From Penaeus vannamei (Eukaryota; Arthropoda; Malacostraca; Decapoda; Penaeidae), in assembly GCF_042767895.1 (NCBI RefSeq), contig NC_091568.1, positions 23,132,150 to 23,142,149 of the forward strand: a DNA stretch of 10,000 nt, read 5' to 3'. Shown one piece after another: positions 1 through 8,421 of the stretch. The notes under the pieces are model-generated. The model saw only the letters and a program-made list of their open reading frames with translations. It was not told the origin of the DNA and made no database searches. Each line of letters opens with the position of its first letter. Positions within the stretch are counted from its first letter, which is position 1. The translations under genes and the position numbers were made by a program.

Positions 1-739
1 GATGACAACGTGAACTTGAAAAGAAGCAAATGATATTACTCAGATTATCCGTTATTTCAATAGTAAGAATATTTGTTAGTAAACGTTCAGATTAAGTATG
101 TTGGTGTAATTGACGATGTAATAAGTACGAGAAATATTTGGGAGGAAGCAAATATGATTACACAAATAGATTGAAATAAAGGCGTCTTAACCCGATATAA
201 AGATCTTGAAACGTTACCGGGAACAACGCTGCCAGACGCGTCTGTCTGTGAAAATAATAATTGTGAAAACAATAAATTGGGACTGATGGCTCGAGGTTTG
301 GAGAGAAGAGTATTGCTAGTACCTTTTAACAATAATTTCATTGAAAAAGAGAATGATAGAGAACAAAGATATATAACATGTAAACAATATTTTTATCAGT
401 AATATCAGCAGAGTATAGATGAAACATAACAATAAAGACAATAGATATGTTGATGAAATAATAACATATTAGTTCAAACACAAATACAAATAATTATAAT
501 AACAATAAGAGTAACAATGATACTACTACTGATGTCAGTAACAACAATATCAAGAATAACTATAATGTTAATAAATATATACAGGTATTTACAAAGCTAT
601 GGGCAAACAGGTGGTTCAGACTGCCCTGCACAATCATTCCTGTGTACTGAGTGGTGGTTCCCTCCATGTATTTTATAGGGGGCTACTTATAAGTTTGAGG
701 TAGCAGTCTTCAGATTTAGTATATACTCATCGCATCAGA
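1..739. other. AT-rich noncoding DNA
   Basis: No reading frame here looks like a protein-coding gene; the longest, on the minus strand at 87-341, has no recognisable domain. About 460-560 is A-rich with many AAC, AAT and ACT triplets, like a decayed trinucleotide microsatellite. From about 600 the composition becomes more balanced. I see no RNA gene, promoter or mobile element that I can name. Confidence 0.6.
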
Positions 740-1340
740 CAGTATAAAAGTTCTACCCCATCTTTTTACCACATCCTTTCCTAAATCTACCTCATCTGCT
801 AATGAGAAGACCTTTGTGTCTCAGACCTCCCCAACCTCCATTTCAGAAACTGATTGCATTCAAAGCTATCAAATCCTGACCTTAACATCATTAATTCTCC
901 AATCGCTCTGCTAACATTCCCTCTCCACTTAAAGTGACTACCGACATACATCCTACCCCTACTCATGTTCCCCCTACACCCCTTCCCACTCCCAACATAC
1001 CCCATCACCTTTGCTTCCCTTTTATCCCGTCCACTACCTCATGGATACACGTAACTCCCTCTTGTTACGGCAGTGCTCTCCCTGGATATGCGCTCTCCTA
1101 AGGTTTTCCTGGAATTGGCCTTTGATCTTATTGCTCTTTACCTCCCTTTCCCTAATCCCTGCCTTACCCAATAGGCATCCTTGCGGAATCCCACACATTT
1201 CCCTTTGCCAGCTTTCCTTCCTCAGATGCATAACATATCCTCCATTTGATCTAATTACCCGACTTTAATCCATTTGCGCACCTTCTGTATTCGCACCCCA
1301 CATTCATTTCCATACTATCTTAAACTGCAATACGACAGAC
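740..1340. other. Pyrimidine-rich noncoding stretch
   Basis: The + strand is strongly biased to C and T for about 600 bases, with repeated CC and TT blocks, so the - strand is purine-rich. Short overlapping frames occur on both strands (for example 1011-1268 + and 1034-1231 -), as such bias allows, but none has a domain. Imperfect polypyrimidine tracts of this kind are common in animal intergenic DNA and introns. It could also be an unrecognised dispersed repeat. Confidence 0.5.
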
Positions 1341-2480
1341 CCCCCCACCTTCTTTACCTTTTTTTCTACAACGTATAGTGCTATGTCCTTTGATGTCTAG
1401 CACATTTAGTTTGATTTGCAACCATTAACCAACCAACCTTTACTTTACATATTCAATATATTCTGATAGATCACAATATGTGATTACAAAATTCAAGATA
1501 GAGAATCATCAGCCGTAATTTTATTTGTCTCGCATTAAGCATTTCTTGAATATTTGAGAGATGCAAAACAAAATGATACATGAAAGTACTATACCTGCTA
1601 TGATACTAAATGCATTTCAAATGATATAATATACAGAATATTCGAAAATGCAAAGAATTTTCATTTGACAAGCTGGGACGCCCAAAGAGAGGCTAGCTTA
1701 TGTATTTCATCTACTGGCATCAAAACTTGATACACATTCGGCTGGCGATTCCACTTTAGGGGCTTAATGTTGACACTTTAGTACTCATGATAAAGATACC
1801 TTATTCATTATTATTTTTATATTCTAACATAGATCTGGCAATTCTATGATTATAAACTTAAACGGTTTATAATCCACCTAATTTCAGGCATGGCAATAAT
1901 GGCATTGGTGATGGCTGATTCAGTGTATATGCTTCTGAAATTCGAACAAGCTTCAAGGCCTTGGTTAACTTATGTAAGTTCTTGAAGTTGGGTGTAAATC
2001 CATCTGCTAATTGAATTAGTTGTTCTGAAATTGAATAAAATATGAATTGTCGAACGTGACACACCCATGCCAGACATACGTTTTTTTTTTTATCCATTAT
2101 TGTTATTCCGTTTTCTGTTATCATATTTATCTATGTTATTCCAAAATTGTTCTCTGGCTCTCACTCTGGTCAGTAAGGTGTAATTAATGTCTGAAGTTAG
2201 TTCTATGTCTTCAACGGGGTGGCGCTAGAACACTTTTTTGGGGGGTGTCGGGAGCAAGGTTACCGGGTAACATTTTAAAAATTAAATCCACACTTCATAC
2301 TTTCTAATATCTTGTTTCGAAAAGGACCAAATTGAAATGAAAATGAAAACTTCGAGAATTACAAACCATGATCATTGATTTCTTAAATTATGTCGACCTC
2401 CAAATTTGCCGAGTAAACTGATTTTTTTTTCCATTCTGCCGCGTGAAATGACGATTTGTGACCTTTGAGGCGGTGTCGCA

Positions 2481-2494
2481 CCCCCCCCCCCCCC
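2481..2494. repeat. C14 homopolymer
   Basis: Fourteen consecutive C lie between GTCGCA and ACATACC. The exact length of such a run is prone to sequencing and assembly error. On the - strand it is a G run. Confidence 0.9.
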
Positions 2495-2786
2495 ACATAC
2501 CCTGTGGCATTGCGCCTGGTCTTCAGTGTGTCGGAATGGATGTGTTTGCATTCCTTGATGAAATGAACGTTTGTCTGGATAATCTTCTAAATGTTATTGA
2601 GGCTTCATTGTTGTAATATGTATTATTTATACAGTACAATTTAGGGCTCAGATGTTAATTACTGTTTAGACAATGAGGTAATCAGCTTTCTAGTAATTAT
2701 ACTACAATTTTTGTTTTCGCATCATATTTCCTTCTTAGCTGGGACGAAAGACCAACACAGCGGTGCCGATTTAGGTCATCTCGCTT

Positions 2787-2824
2787 CCCTTTACAGCTGG
2801 GGAAGTATCCTGCTCTGTAAAGGG
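2787..2824. repeat. 10-bp inverted repeat (possible hairpin)
   Basis: CCCTTTACAG at 2787-2796 is the exact reverse complement of CTGTAAAGGG at 2815-2824, separated by an 18-base loop. A stem of this length is marginal against chance in 10 kb. No oligo-T tract or neighbouring gene gives it a function. Confidence 0.5.
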
Positions 2825-3112
2825 GTCCATGGACAAAATAGACTAATGTGACTTCAACAGTTTACTCTATTATTCTCAGTTTTGTTTAATCATTTTTGCC
2901 AAAGTATATGATTATTTTCAAAGTGAATAATGGCAGTCTTCAGTAGAAATACTGTTGTAAGAAGGATATAACTCTTGATAAAAGCAATGGCTAGTACTTA
3001 TTAGATTTAAGGCCAAGCACTATTCATTGGTTTTAATGAAGAAAAGAGCCACATTAACTCAATGGTAACTGTCTTATCTATGTAACAATGAAAAAATCAA
3101 ATGAAACCTGTT

Positions 3113-3163
3113 AGCAATTCAGCTTCCCCGGCATTATAGGTACTTGGATGGTGCTGAATTGCT
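3113..3163. repeat. 11-bp inverted repeat (possible hairpin)
   Basis: AGCAATTCAGC at 3113-3123 is the exact reverse complement of GCTGAATTGCT at 3153-3163, with a 29-base loop. The next outward pair would be a T-G wobble. It may be the terminal or internal stem of a small noncoding repeat, but I see no target-site duplication around it. Confidence 0.55.
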
Positions 3164-3710
3164 GTAAATAACTTTAAGGGGACCATCCCTAAAAGTGGTG
3201 GGGATATGGTGAAGGCATAGGTAGGAAAGGGTTGGCGAGGAGGGGTGATTTAAATTAGTATTAATATAAAAAGGAATCTTTTTTTTTTTAATTTGGATAT
3301 TTTGTGTATTTTAGTGTTTCAAACATTTTGGTACTTGTGATTGTAGGCCTTTAAGTTAATTGTGTCACATGTTATAATGTGGGATATGCTGAATGTGTCG
3401 TAAACTTCCAGCTTACAGTTATTAACTAGCCCTAAAATTTCTAGCACATTTATTAACTAGCCCTAAAATTTCTAGGACATTTATTTTCTTGTCATTATTA
3501 CTTGCCCTAAATTGTTGATTGGGTAGTTTCGGGTTTGAAGGGATGAGGGCGCCGGGCAACTGCTGGTGAGAGTCAGTCGTCTGATCGTCCTTGTGCCGTT
3601 CAGACGTACTTCCATTGTGTCGCCATTTTATGATTTTTTTTTCCTCATTCAAGAAGCAAGCTGACAGAAATTTTTTATTCAGTCCACAAGCTATCTAGGC
3701 AGCTCTGGGG
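3164..3710. other. Noncoding DNA left of the + strand relic
   Basis: A purine-rich patch (about 3170-3245) is followed by AT-rich sequence with a T run near 3280. The - strand frame at 3422-3652 has no recognisable domain and partly consists of the 31-bp tandem duplication. No LTR or target-site duplication belonging to the relic at 3711-4545 could be recognised here. Confidence 0.5.
3421..3482. repeat. 31-bp tandem duplication
   Basis: Two adjacent 31-base copies, 3421-3451 and 3452-3482, differ at a single base (AGCACATTT versus AGGACATTT). Such near-identical adjacent copies point to a recent replication-slippage or repair duplication. No third copy is visible. Confidence 0.95.
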
Positions 3711-3737
3711 TGTCGCCTTAGAGACGATTCTACCACT

Positions 3738-4093
3738 GTGCCTAAAGGTGGGGCATTTGCCATGTCACAAGTACTAGCTACCCACCGCTGTTTGTTGAAG
3801 GCCGTGCGTGATTCACAGTATGCAGCATCTGCTTTGGACCAGTTTGCACCGTGTGAGGTGTTAGTTGCATGCCAGCTTCAACCGGGTGAGCCAGCTGACG
3901 TATTCTTGGCTGATTGGCAGCTGGCGGATCTGTTTGGAGGCATGCTTTGAGTGTGCATTGGTGTGTGATTGTAGCTGGGCTATCAAACAACTTGCAGTGC
4001 ACAGTCCCTGCTGGCTCCAGAGCTGAAGAAGTTAACTTGCATTGTGTATTGGCAAGTCAGTGGAGACTCGTTTCAGTGCACCAGAGTTGGTAG
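3738..4093 (+). pseudogene. gag capsid fragment, frameshifted
   Basis: Gag forms the particle that packages the element's RNA. The first frame (3738-3950, 70 codons) contains LQPGEPADVFLADWQLADLFGGM, shortened here to its core LQPGEPADVFLADW and DLFGGM, the signature of the capsid C-terminal region in Gypsy-like Gag. After a stop the match continues in another frame from about 3953 with CVIVAGLSNN and AGSRAEEVNL, ending at a TAG (4091-4093). Thus there is a frame break near 3950. No CCHC zinc knuckle is seen afterwards. The apparent start at 3738 is a GTG inside the gene and is not a real start. The frame is open upstream to a TAG at 3696-3698. Confidence 0.7.
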
Positions 4094-4109
4094 GGTAATG
4101 GTACAAACA

Positions 4110-4234
4110 CCTACTGGTCAGCACGCCAACATGTTCTTGTGGTGAACAAACGACCATTGGGTATGGATATAGTGCTTGGTGGTATTTCGTCGCTTGGTGG
4201 TGTTGTGGTTAGGTTGTCGACAGAGTTTCTGTGA
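4110..4234 (+). pseudogene. Protease C-terminal remnant
   Basis: A third frame encodes VLVVNKRPLGMDIVLGG followed by ISSLGGVVV, which resembles the end of the aspartic protease domain of Gypsy-like Pol (the hydrophobic strand, then the D-x-x-L-G turn before the PR-RT linker). It ends at TGA 4232-4234. The active-site D-T/S-G motif is not present upstream, so the front of the domain has been lost together with the gag end. The intact enzyme would cleave Gag-Pol. Identification rests on this short motif and on its correct position between gag and RT. Confidence 0.6.
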
Positions 4235-4244
4235 GACTAAGCAG

Positions 4245-4515
4245 GTGTGTGGCGCCCCATCCCGGGAGCCACTAGTGGTAGATGCACCAGACTACAGAGC
4301 ACAGTTTGATGCATATGGCTGTGCGTCAGAACAATCGAGGTAGAGTGCAGCCTGTGTTGGACTACCGCGAGTATAATGATGACCTAACAGCATTTACAGC
4401 TGATAGTGACGGTTGTACTGACCACCTACACAGGTAGCGTGAGCACAGAGCGAATGAAGCCATCCTTGACCTGCATAAGGCTGACAAATTTCTTTTCCCT
4501 GTAGATCATATGTAG
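4245..4515 (+). pseudogene. RT N-terminal remnant, internally deleted
   Basis: Reverse transcriptase copies element RNA into DNA. One frame (from 4245) reads EPLVVDAPDYRAQFDA, like the PR-RT linker of this lineage, and stops at 4341-4343. A different frame beginning about 4312 reads MAVRQNNRGR, then PVLDYREYN, the conserved block before RT motif A. After an in-frame TAG (4435-4437) it continues with EAILDLHKAD, which holds the motif A aspartate (4468-4470). The segment normally between linker and PVLDYRE is absent, so an internal deletion lies near 4311. A further TAG at 4513-4515 falls where many relatives have Trp. Palm motifs B and C and everything downstream are gone. Confidence 0.7.
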
Positions 4516-4545
4516 CCATGTATATATTTTATATTGGCAAATCTT

Positions 4546-4566
4546 AAAAAAAAAAAAAAAAAAAAA
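4546..4566 (+). repeat. A21 run closing the + strand relic
   Basis: Twenty-one consecutive A follow the truncated RT fragment after a short AT-rich bridge (4516-4545). It could be a poly(A) tail left by retroposition of an aberrant transcript, or an unrelated homopolymer. No AATAAA lies just upstream, and no clear target-site duplication brackets the relic. Confidence 0.85.
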
Positions 4567-6640
4567 TCTGACATCTAGTGGTATTTTTGTTCGCCTTTCG
4601 GAGCACTGTGTTTATTATATCTACATCAACTTTATAATACGATTAAAGAACTGTAAGTCTATTAAAAGTTTCTAGTCTATTCGCTTGATTTCACAAACAT
4701 GGTTGCACATGTAGCCCTCCTCTTAGGTTATTTATCATCATTTGTAGAATTGGAGGCTCAATGATTGCTATAACAACATATATGGGTTCGTTCGTGGCTG
4801 CAGAGCAGAAATGGTAGAAGGGTGTATCATAATTTACTGCAAGAACTTAAACTGGAGAATGGATATAGACAAGCTCCTCTGAAGAATTGGAAGCCATGAT
4901 GACGTCACGGATACTTTCAAACGTACAAATAAACAGTAATGATATGAAATGCAATATCTATTTTAATCTATTATTAATCGTAATGTGTAATTATTATTAA
5001 TTGTGTAGTTGAGTATTTTCTTCTGGGCAAAATACAGACATTCTTACCTTGCCCATTTCGCCGATTTCAAATGATGCGCTTCTACTACCTACCAAGTGGT
5101 AGAATATTCGAATTCAGAAGATGAAGGAAGTCGAAGAGTTGAAGTTATCTCTGAGGTATCATTGACAAAACGCTCATGTGACCAACCCTTTAAGGCGAAT
5201 GTAAACTATGAACGAAATATTGTCAGCCAGCCAAAGGGGTAAGAGATGGAAAATTCTTAAATAATCTTAATTTCTCTCTGAAATTAGTTTTATTCATATT
5301 GTTATTGCAATTATAAAAGGTTGCTTATAACTAGTTCACATGAAAATTTTAAGATTAAAGTGATGCCTTGAGATTATACTATTTCTGTAAAGCAAAGTAG
5401 ACTCATGCAGCACGGTAGTTTTTATTTTGCATCTTATGACACCGTTGACTTACGTTTTCTAACAAAAATAAAGTTGTATAATACCTTGTATGTATGTACA
5501 CCCAACAACAAAAGTGGTGACGCCTCGCCAGACCTGGCTCGGAGAGATCATGTTCTTGAAAGGAGGCCCATGTTCAAACTACCAGCACATAATTAGGATG
5601 GTTCGAAGGAGGGGCATTACAGAAATCAAGCAAAGGAATGCAATCACGACTGAAATATAGATAGACAGAGAGTGAGGGGTCGTTTTGGTCCTGTTGAGTT
5701 GTTGGAACTGAGTATTCATATTAATATTCGTCAGACGGAAATATCCCTTATTGGCATTATCACAGACACGTATATCAATATTTGGCTTTGCATTATCCTA
5801 AGCAGCTGCTCTCTCTCTCACTGACTTGATCTCTCACCTTGATCCGCTATTTAGATAATGGTGAACTTTTGATATGTTATTTGGAAAAGAGAATTATATG
5901 ACAATATTTCTTGCACCATTATATTTTCCAAATAACAATTATTTAACTACCAAAAATAGCGAAATGAATATGTAAAAAACGGACTGAACATAAATAAAAA
6001 GTAATGGGTGTCTTGAATAGTGTGGAGGGGGAACACCGACTTGGTGTTGAACACCAGCCGCTGAAACGACAAATAAAGGCGTAAGCATAGGTAGAGACAA
6101 GGCTGAGGGAATATTCCCATATCCTTGGGTAGACTAATAATTTGAAACCAAATGATATGTTAATAGTTTCGCAACACCTACATCCTGTATACCCCACTAT
6201 CACTATATTAATGCGCTGCTGCACACATTCACTGCATTTAATTTTACTACATATATTTTCACCAAGTTTCGTAAACAATATAATGAATTAGGTTTAATGA
6301 CGATGCACTTTAAATTAATATGTATCTCAAGCTTTAAACTGATATAATCAATATAAATATTTTTTATATGTATATGGATAATATGATTAATATACATACT
6401 TTTTATAAGTATATTATTGTGAGGGGCAGAGATAAGTGGTTCATCACACCAAAGCTGACCCTAACCAAACCGTGTTTTGCGATTCATGAACGCAACTGGA
6501 GGTCGTGGTTCATAGGAGGCACCCAGATAAAAAGTAAACAAGGGAATCGATACCTAAACCTTTACACCCCGTCACTCCCGAAGCCATTTATTAATGTTTG
6601 GTAGTTAAAGAGGCGCTATTTAAGACGATACATTATTCAC
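4567..6640. other. AT-rich noncoding DNA
   Basis: About 2 kb without a recognisable gene. The longest frames (5943-6278 -, 6203-6397 -, 6368-6604 +, 5405-5596 +) show no domain and are cysteine-, isoleucine- or tyrosine-rich, as expected from AT-rich random translation. A slightly more GC-rich patch at 5515-5700 could be an old repeat, but I cannot assign it. The perfect octamer TGACGTCA (4900-4907) and an AATAAA near 4927 occur without gene context. Confidence 0.55.
5855..5936. repeat. Two interleaved inverted repeats
   Basis: GTTATTTGGAAAA at 5876-5888 is the exact reverse complement of TTTTCCAAATAAC at 5924-5936 (13 bp; a T-A pair at 5875/5937 extends it). ATAATGGTG at 5855-5863 is the exact reverse complement of CACCATTAT at 5914-5922. 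The arm order is A-B-A'-B', so the two pairings cross instead of nesting. As RNA this is a pseudoknot-type arrangement; as DNA either arm pair could extrude alone. Confidence 0.8.
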
Positions 6641-6648
6641 ATCCAGAA

Positions 6649-6672
6649 AGAGAGAGAGAGAGAGAGAGAGAG
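6649..6672. repeat. (AG)12 microsatellite
   Basis: Twelve uninterrupted AG units. The run flows directly into the G-rich tract on its right. It is likely polymorphic in length. Confidence 0.95.
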
Positions 6673-6693
6673 GGGGTGAGGGGTGGGGGTGGG
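6672..6693 (+). other. Predicted G-quadruplex motif
   Basis: Four G runs on the + strand (6672-6676, 6680-6683, 6685-6689, 6691-6693) are separated by loops of 3, 1 and 1 bases. This fits the usual G3+N1-7 rule for an intramolecular quadruplex with very short loops. It lies about 120 bases beyond the estimated end of the LTR at 6815, in flanking DNA. Confidence 0.7.
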
Positions 6694-6814
6694 AACTAGC
6701 CTTGAGAGGATGGGACTGAAACATAGCCAAACACTCCTTGCTTTGCCTAGCGAATTCAGATCACCCCCTCCCCCCACTTTTCCAGGTTTTTTGAATGTGG
6801 GCCACCTTTCAGGG

Positions 6815-7130
6815 TGTGGGGAGGCCCTCAGAGAGGTAGTCAATAGCTAAGGCTTGAGTAGTAAGGTGAAGTAAACCCTAGTGCAGAGAAGTCTGTCTAT
6901 TTGCAGTAATACTGCGGGGTCCGCGGTTGTGATGCGGTGAGTGGCCGACGGCTGCATTCTTATCATTAGCGTTGCAGGGAATCAGCGCCGCGGACCTCGC
7001 CGTGCTTGCCTGCAAATATGCCGAGTGAGGTGAGGGAACTACGCCGAGTGAGGCTGCGCCGGTGTCGACTGAGGCAATTACACAGAAAGAGGCAGCGCCG
7101 GTGCCGAGATGATTGTGGCCTCTGCCAGAA
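6815..7130 (-). repeat. 3' LTR (boundaries approximate)
   Basis: The segment follows the end of pol and a polypurine tract, is more GC-rich than the flanking DNA, and has no coding logic, as expected of U3-R-U5. On the - strand a possible polyadenylation signal AATAGA (6896-6901, one base from AATAAA) lies in the middle to late part. It is followed by GACTTCTCTGCAC and then a pyrimidine-rich U5-like stretch. A TG at 7127-7126 and a CA ending at 6815 would give a 313-bp LTR, but several other TG/CA pairs are possible and the partner LTR is not in the window. Short internal repeats occur at 7020-7103. Confidence 0.5.
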
Positions 7131-7132
7131 TG

Positions 7133-7143
7133 CCTCCCCCCTA
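7133..7143 (-). promoter_or_regulatory. Polypurine tract for plus-strand DNA priming
   Basis: On the - strand AGGGGGGAGG sits between the end of pol and the LTR. In LTR retrotransposons a purine run at this place resists RNase H and primes second-strand synthesis, and its 3' end defines the LTR start. The position and composition fit; the exact cleavage site is inferred. Confidence 0.6.
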
Positions 7144-7158
7144 ACGAGGGAGAAAGGA

Positions 7159-7989
7159 CTACAGATCGGGGATCCTGCGAGGGCAAGAATGGGGTCCGGA
7201 TCTCTTGTAGGTTCTATCATTGTGGTCTGTGGCATCGATGTATGCTGGCTTAAGGCGCTCCTTGGTAACCCAGTCAGTTCGTCCTTAAAGTTGTAGCTTA
7301 AACGCTCTGGGGGAGCACTGGAGGACCTTGAAAGGACCCTTGTAAGGGCAAGATAGTGGCTGGCGGTGGGTGTCGTCTCGGAGAAAGACGAACTTGGCTG
7401 TATCCAGTCCTGGCGGGGTGTAGGTCGGATGATGCGAGTGACGGGTTGGTCTGCTGGGAGCGAAATTCCGGGCCACCTGGCGGAGGTCCTCTATCCGAGT
7501 GTCGCTTGCGCCGTCGTTGGGGAAGAATTCTCTGGGCACGACGAGGGGCTGGCCATGTACCATCTCGGCTTCAGAATGGGTGAGATCCTTAGACGTTGTC
7601 CTGAGCCCAAGAAGCACCCAGGGGAGCTGCGAAGTCCATGTGGCTGTGGTGCAACAGGTGGTGAGGGCCATCTTGAGGGATTGATGCCATCTCTCGATGA
7701 GTCCATTAGCTTGTGGATGGTATGCCATTGTGAAGTGGAGAGTGACCCCAAGGAGCTGCGCTAGGGCCTTCCACAGCTCTGAGGTGAAGCTTGCTCCCCT
7801 ATCGGACGTTATATGTTCCGAGAGATCAAAACGGGCGATCCAGGAGCCAAGGAGTGCCTGGGCACAGGATCTGGTGGTTGCATCCTCCATGGGTGTGGCA
7901 TCAGACCAGCGAGTAGAGCGGTCGATGATGGTGAAGATGTACCTCTTGCCCTCTAACGGTGGGAGAGATCCGACGACGTCCATGTGAAT
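7159..7989 (-). pseudogene. Integrase, catalytic core intact, one internal stop
   Basis: Integrase inserts the element's cDNA into host DNA. The open stretch 7285-7983 (232 codons, beginning at an internal ATG in HIHMDVVG) carries the full RNase H-fold triad: D2 (7978-7980), D61 in TSDRG (7801-7803) and E97 in NGLIERW (7693-7695), giving D-x58-D-x35-E. HPQAN precedes the glutamate as usual. The C-terminal PYKGPFKVL is the GPY/F module. A TAA at 7285-7287 interrupts the end, but the same frame reads on with DWVTKERLKPAY to a TAG at 7159-7161, so the TAA looks like a single nonsense mutation. No chromodomain follows. The frame is shared with the upstream linker. Confidence 0.9.
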
Positions 7990-8421
7990 GTGACCAAAAC
8001 GTCGCTTGGGCTGGGGCAGGTTGTGGATGGCTGGCTTGGTGTGGCGATGGATTTTGCTGCGCTGGCACTACTCGCAGCTCCTTACTCAATCTCGGAGATC
8101 TTTTCATTTCATGAAGTGCCACACGAACTTCTCCAAAACCAGCTTGGTGGTGCTGTGGATGGATGGGTGAGCTAGTCCATGGATGAGATTGAAGATTTCC
8201 CTCCGAAATGTGGTAAGTACGAGGGGGCGGGGTCGGCCGGTACTGACGTCGCAGAGGACAGGTGTATCTGCAATGGTGACTCTCTCCCAGCGAAGGTTGG
8301 TGATGGCCGTGATGTTGGCCATGGTCTCGGGATCTCGCTCTTGTTCTGCTGCTAGAGCCTTGTAGTCGACCCCAAGCTGGATGGAGGAGATCTCGATGCG
8401 TGAGAGAGAATCGGCGACGAT
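7990..8421 (-). pseudogene. Pol linker with HHCC zinc-binding region, three stops
   Basis: This segment joins RNase H to the integrase core and is in the integrase frame throughout. After RIEISSIQLGVDYKALA and a spacer, GLAHPSIHS and then CExCQRSK supply the paired His and Cys of the HHCC finger at the integrase N-terminus, which helps assemble the integration complex. Within twenty codons lie TGA (8104-8106), TGA (8086-8088, where relatives usually have Trp) and TAG (8068-8070, inside C-x2-C). The Cys residues themselves survive. The stops fit C-to-T or G-to-A transitions on the - strand. Confidence 0.8.

Larger units (their letters stand above)
1341..3110. other. AT-rich noncoding DNA with homopolymer runs
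   Basis: No convincing coding sequence. The - strand frame at 1867-2124 contains a K run from an oligo-T tract near 2081 and matches nothing I know. The segment contains T runs near 2081 and 2422, a 13-base odd palindrome at 2259-2271 (GTTACC-G-GGTAAC), a long C run and an inverted repeat listed separately. Confidence 0.55.
3711..4545 (+). mobile_element. Degenerate Ty3/Gypsy-like retroelement relic
   Basis: Fragments of gag, protease end and RT start follow each other in the order expected for an LTR retrotransposon, but in different frames and with stops. The zinc knuckle, the protease catalytic part and the N-terminal part of RT are missing, and nothing after RT motif A is present. Homology is by motif recognition, not database search. 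No LTRs are visible, and the right end abuts a 21-base A run. Composition is more GC-rich than both flanks, which supports an inserted origin. It is a different lineage from the element at 6815-10000, and it points the opposite way. Confidence 0.75.

Noticed and set aside
462..560. Possible CRISPR-like or satellite array
   Set aside because: The triplets AAC, AAT and ACT recur without a fixed unit or spacing, so this is only a decayed microsatellite-like patch.
1396..1408. 13-mer TCTAGCACATTTA shared with 3440-3452
   Set aside because: In an AT-rich 10-kb window one such match is expected by chance; similarity does not extend further.
3650..4610. Target-site duplication around the + strand relic
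   Set aside because: CTGACA occurs on both sides (near 3660 and after the A run), but six bases at uncertain ends are not evidence.
4900..4907. Perfect CRE/ATF octamer TGACGTCA
   Set aside because: One 8-mer in 10 kb can occur by chance, and there is no promoter or gene nearby.
5943..6278. 111-codon - strand frame
   Set aside because: No signal peptide, domain or clear start context. The cysteine- and aromatic-rich composition fits chance translation of AT-rich DNA.
6368..6604. 78-codon + strand frame
   Set aside because: No recognisable motif; the surrounding DNA is AT-rich and no splice or codon pattern supports an exon.
7006..7987. Several + and - strand frames over the integrase and LTR
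   Set aside because: They are shadows of the integrase frame or arise from arginine-rich translation of the GC-rich LTR. None has its own motif.
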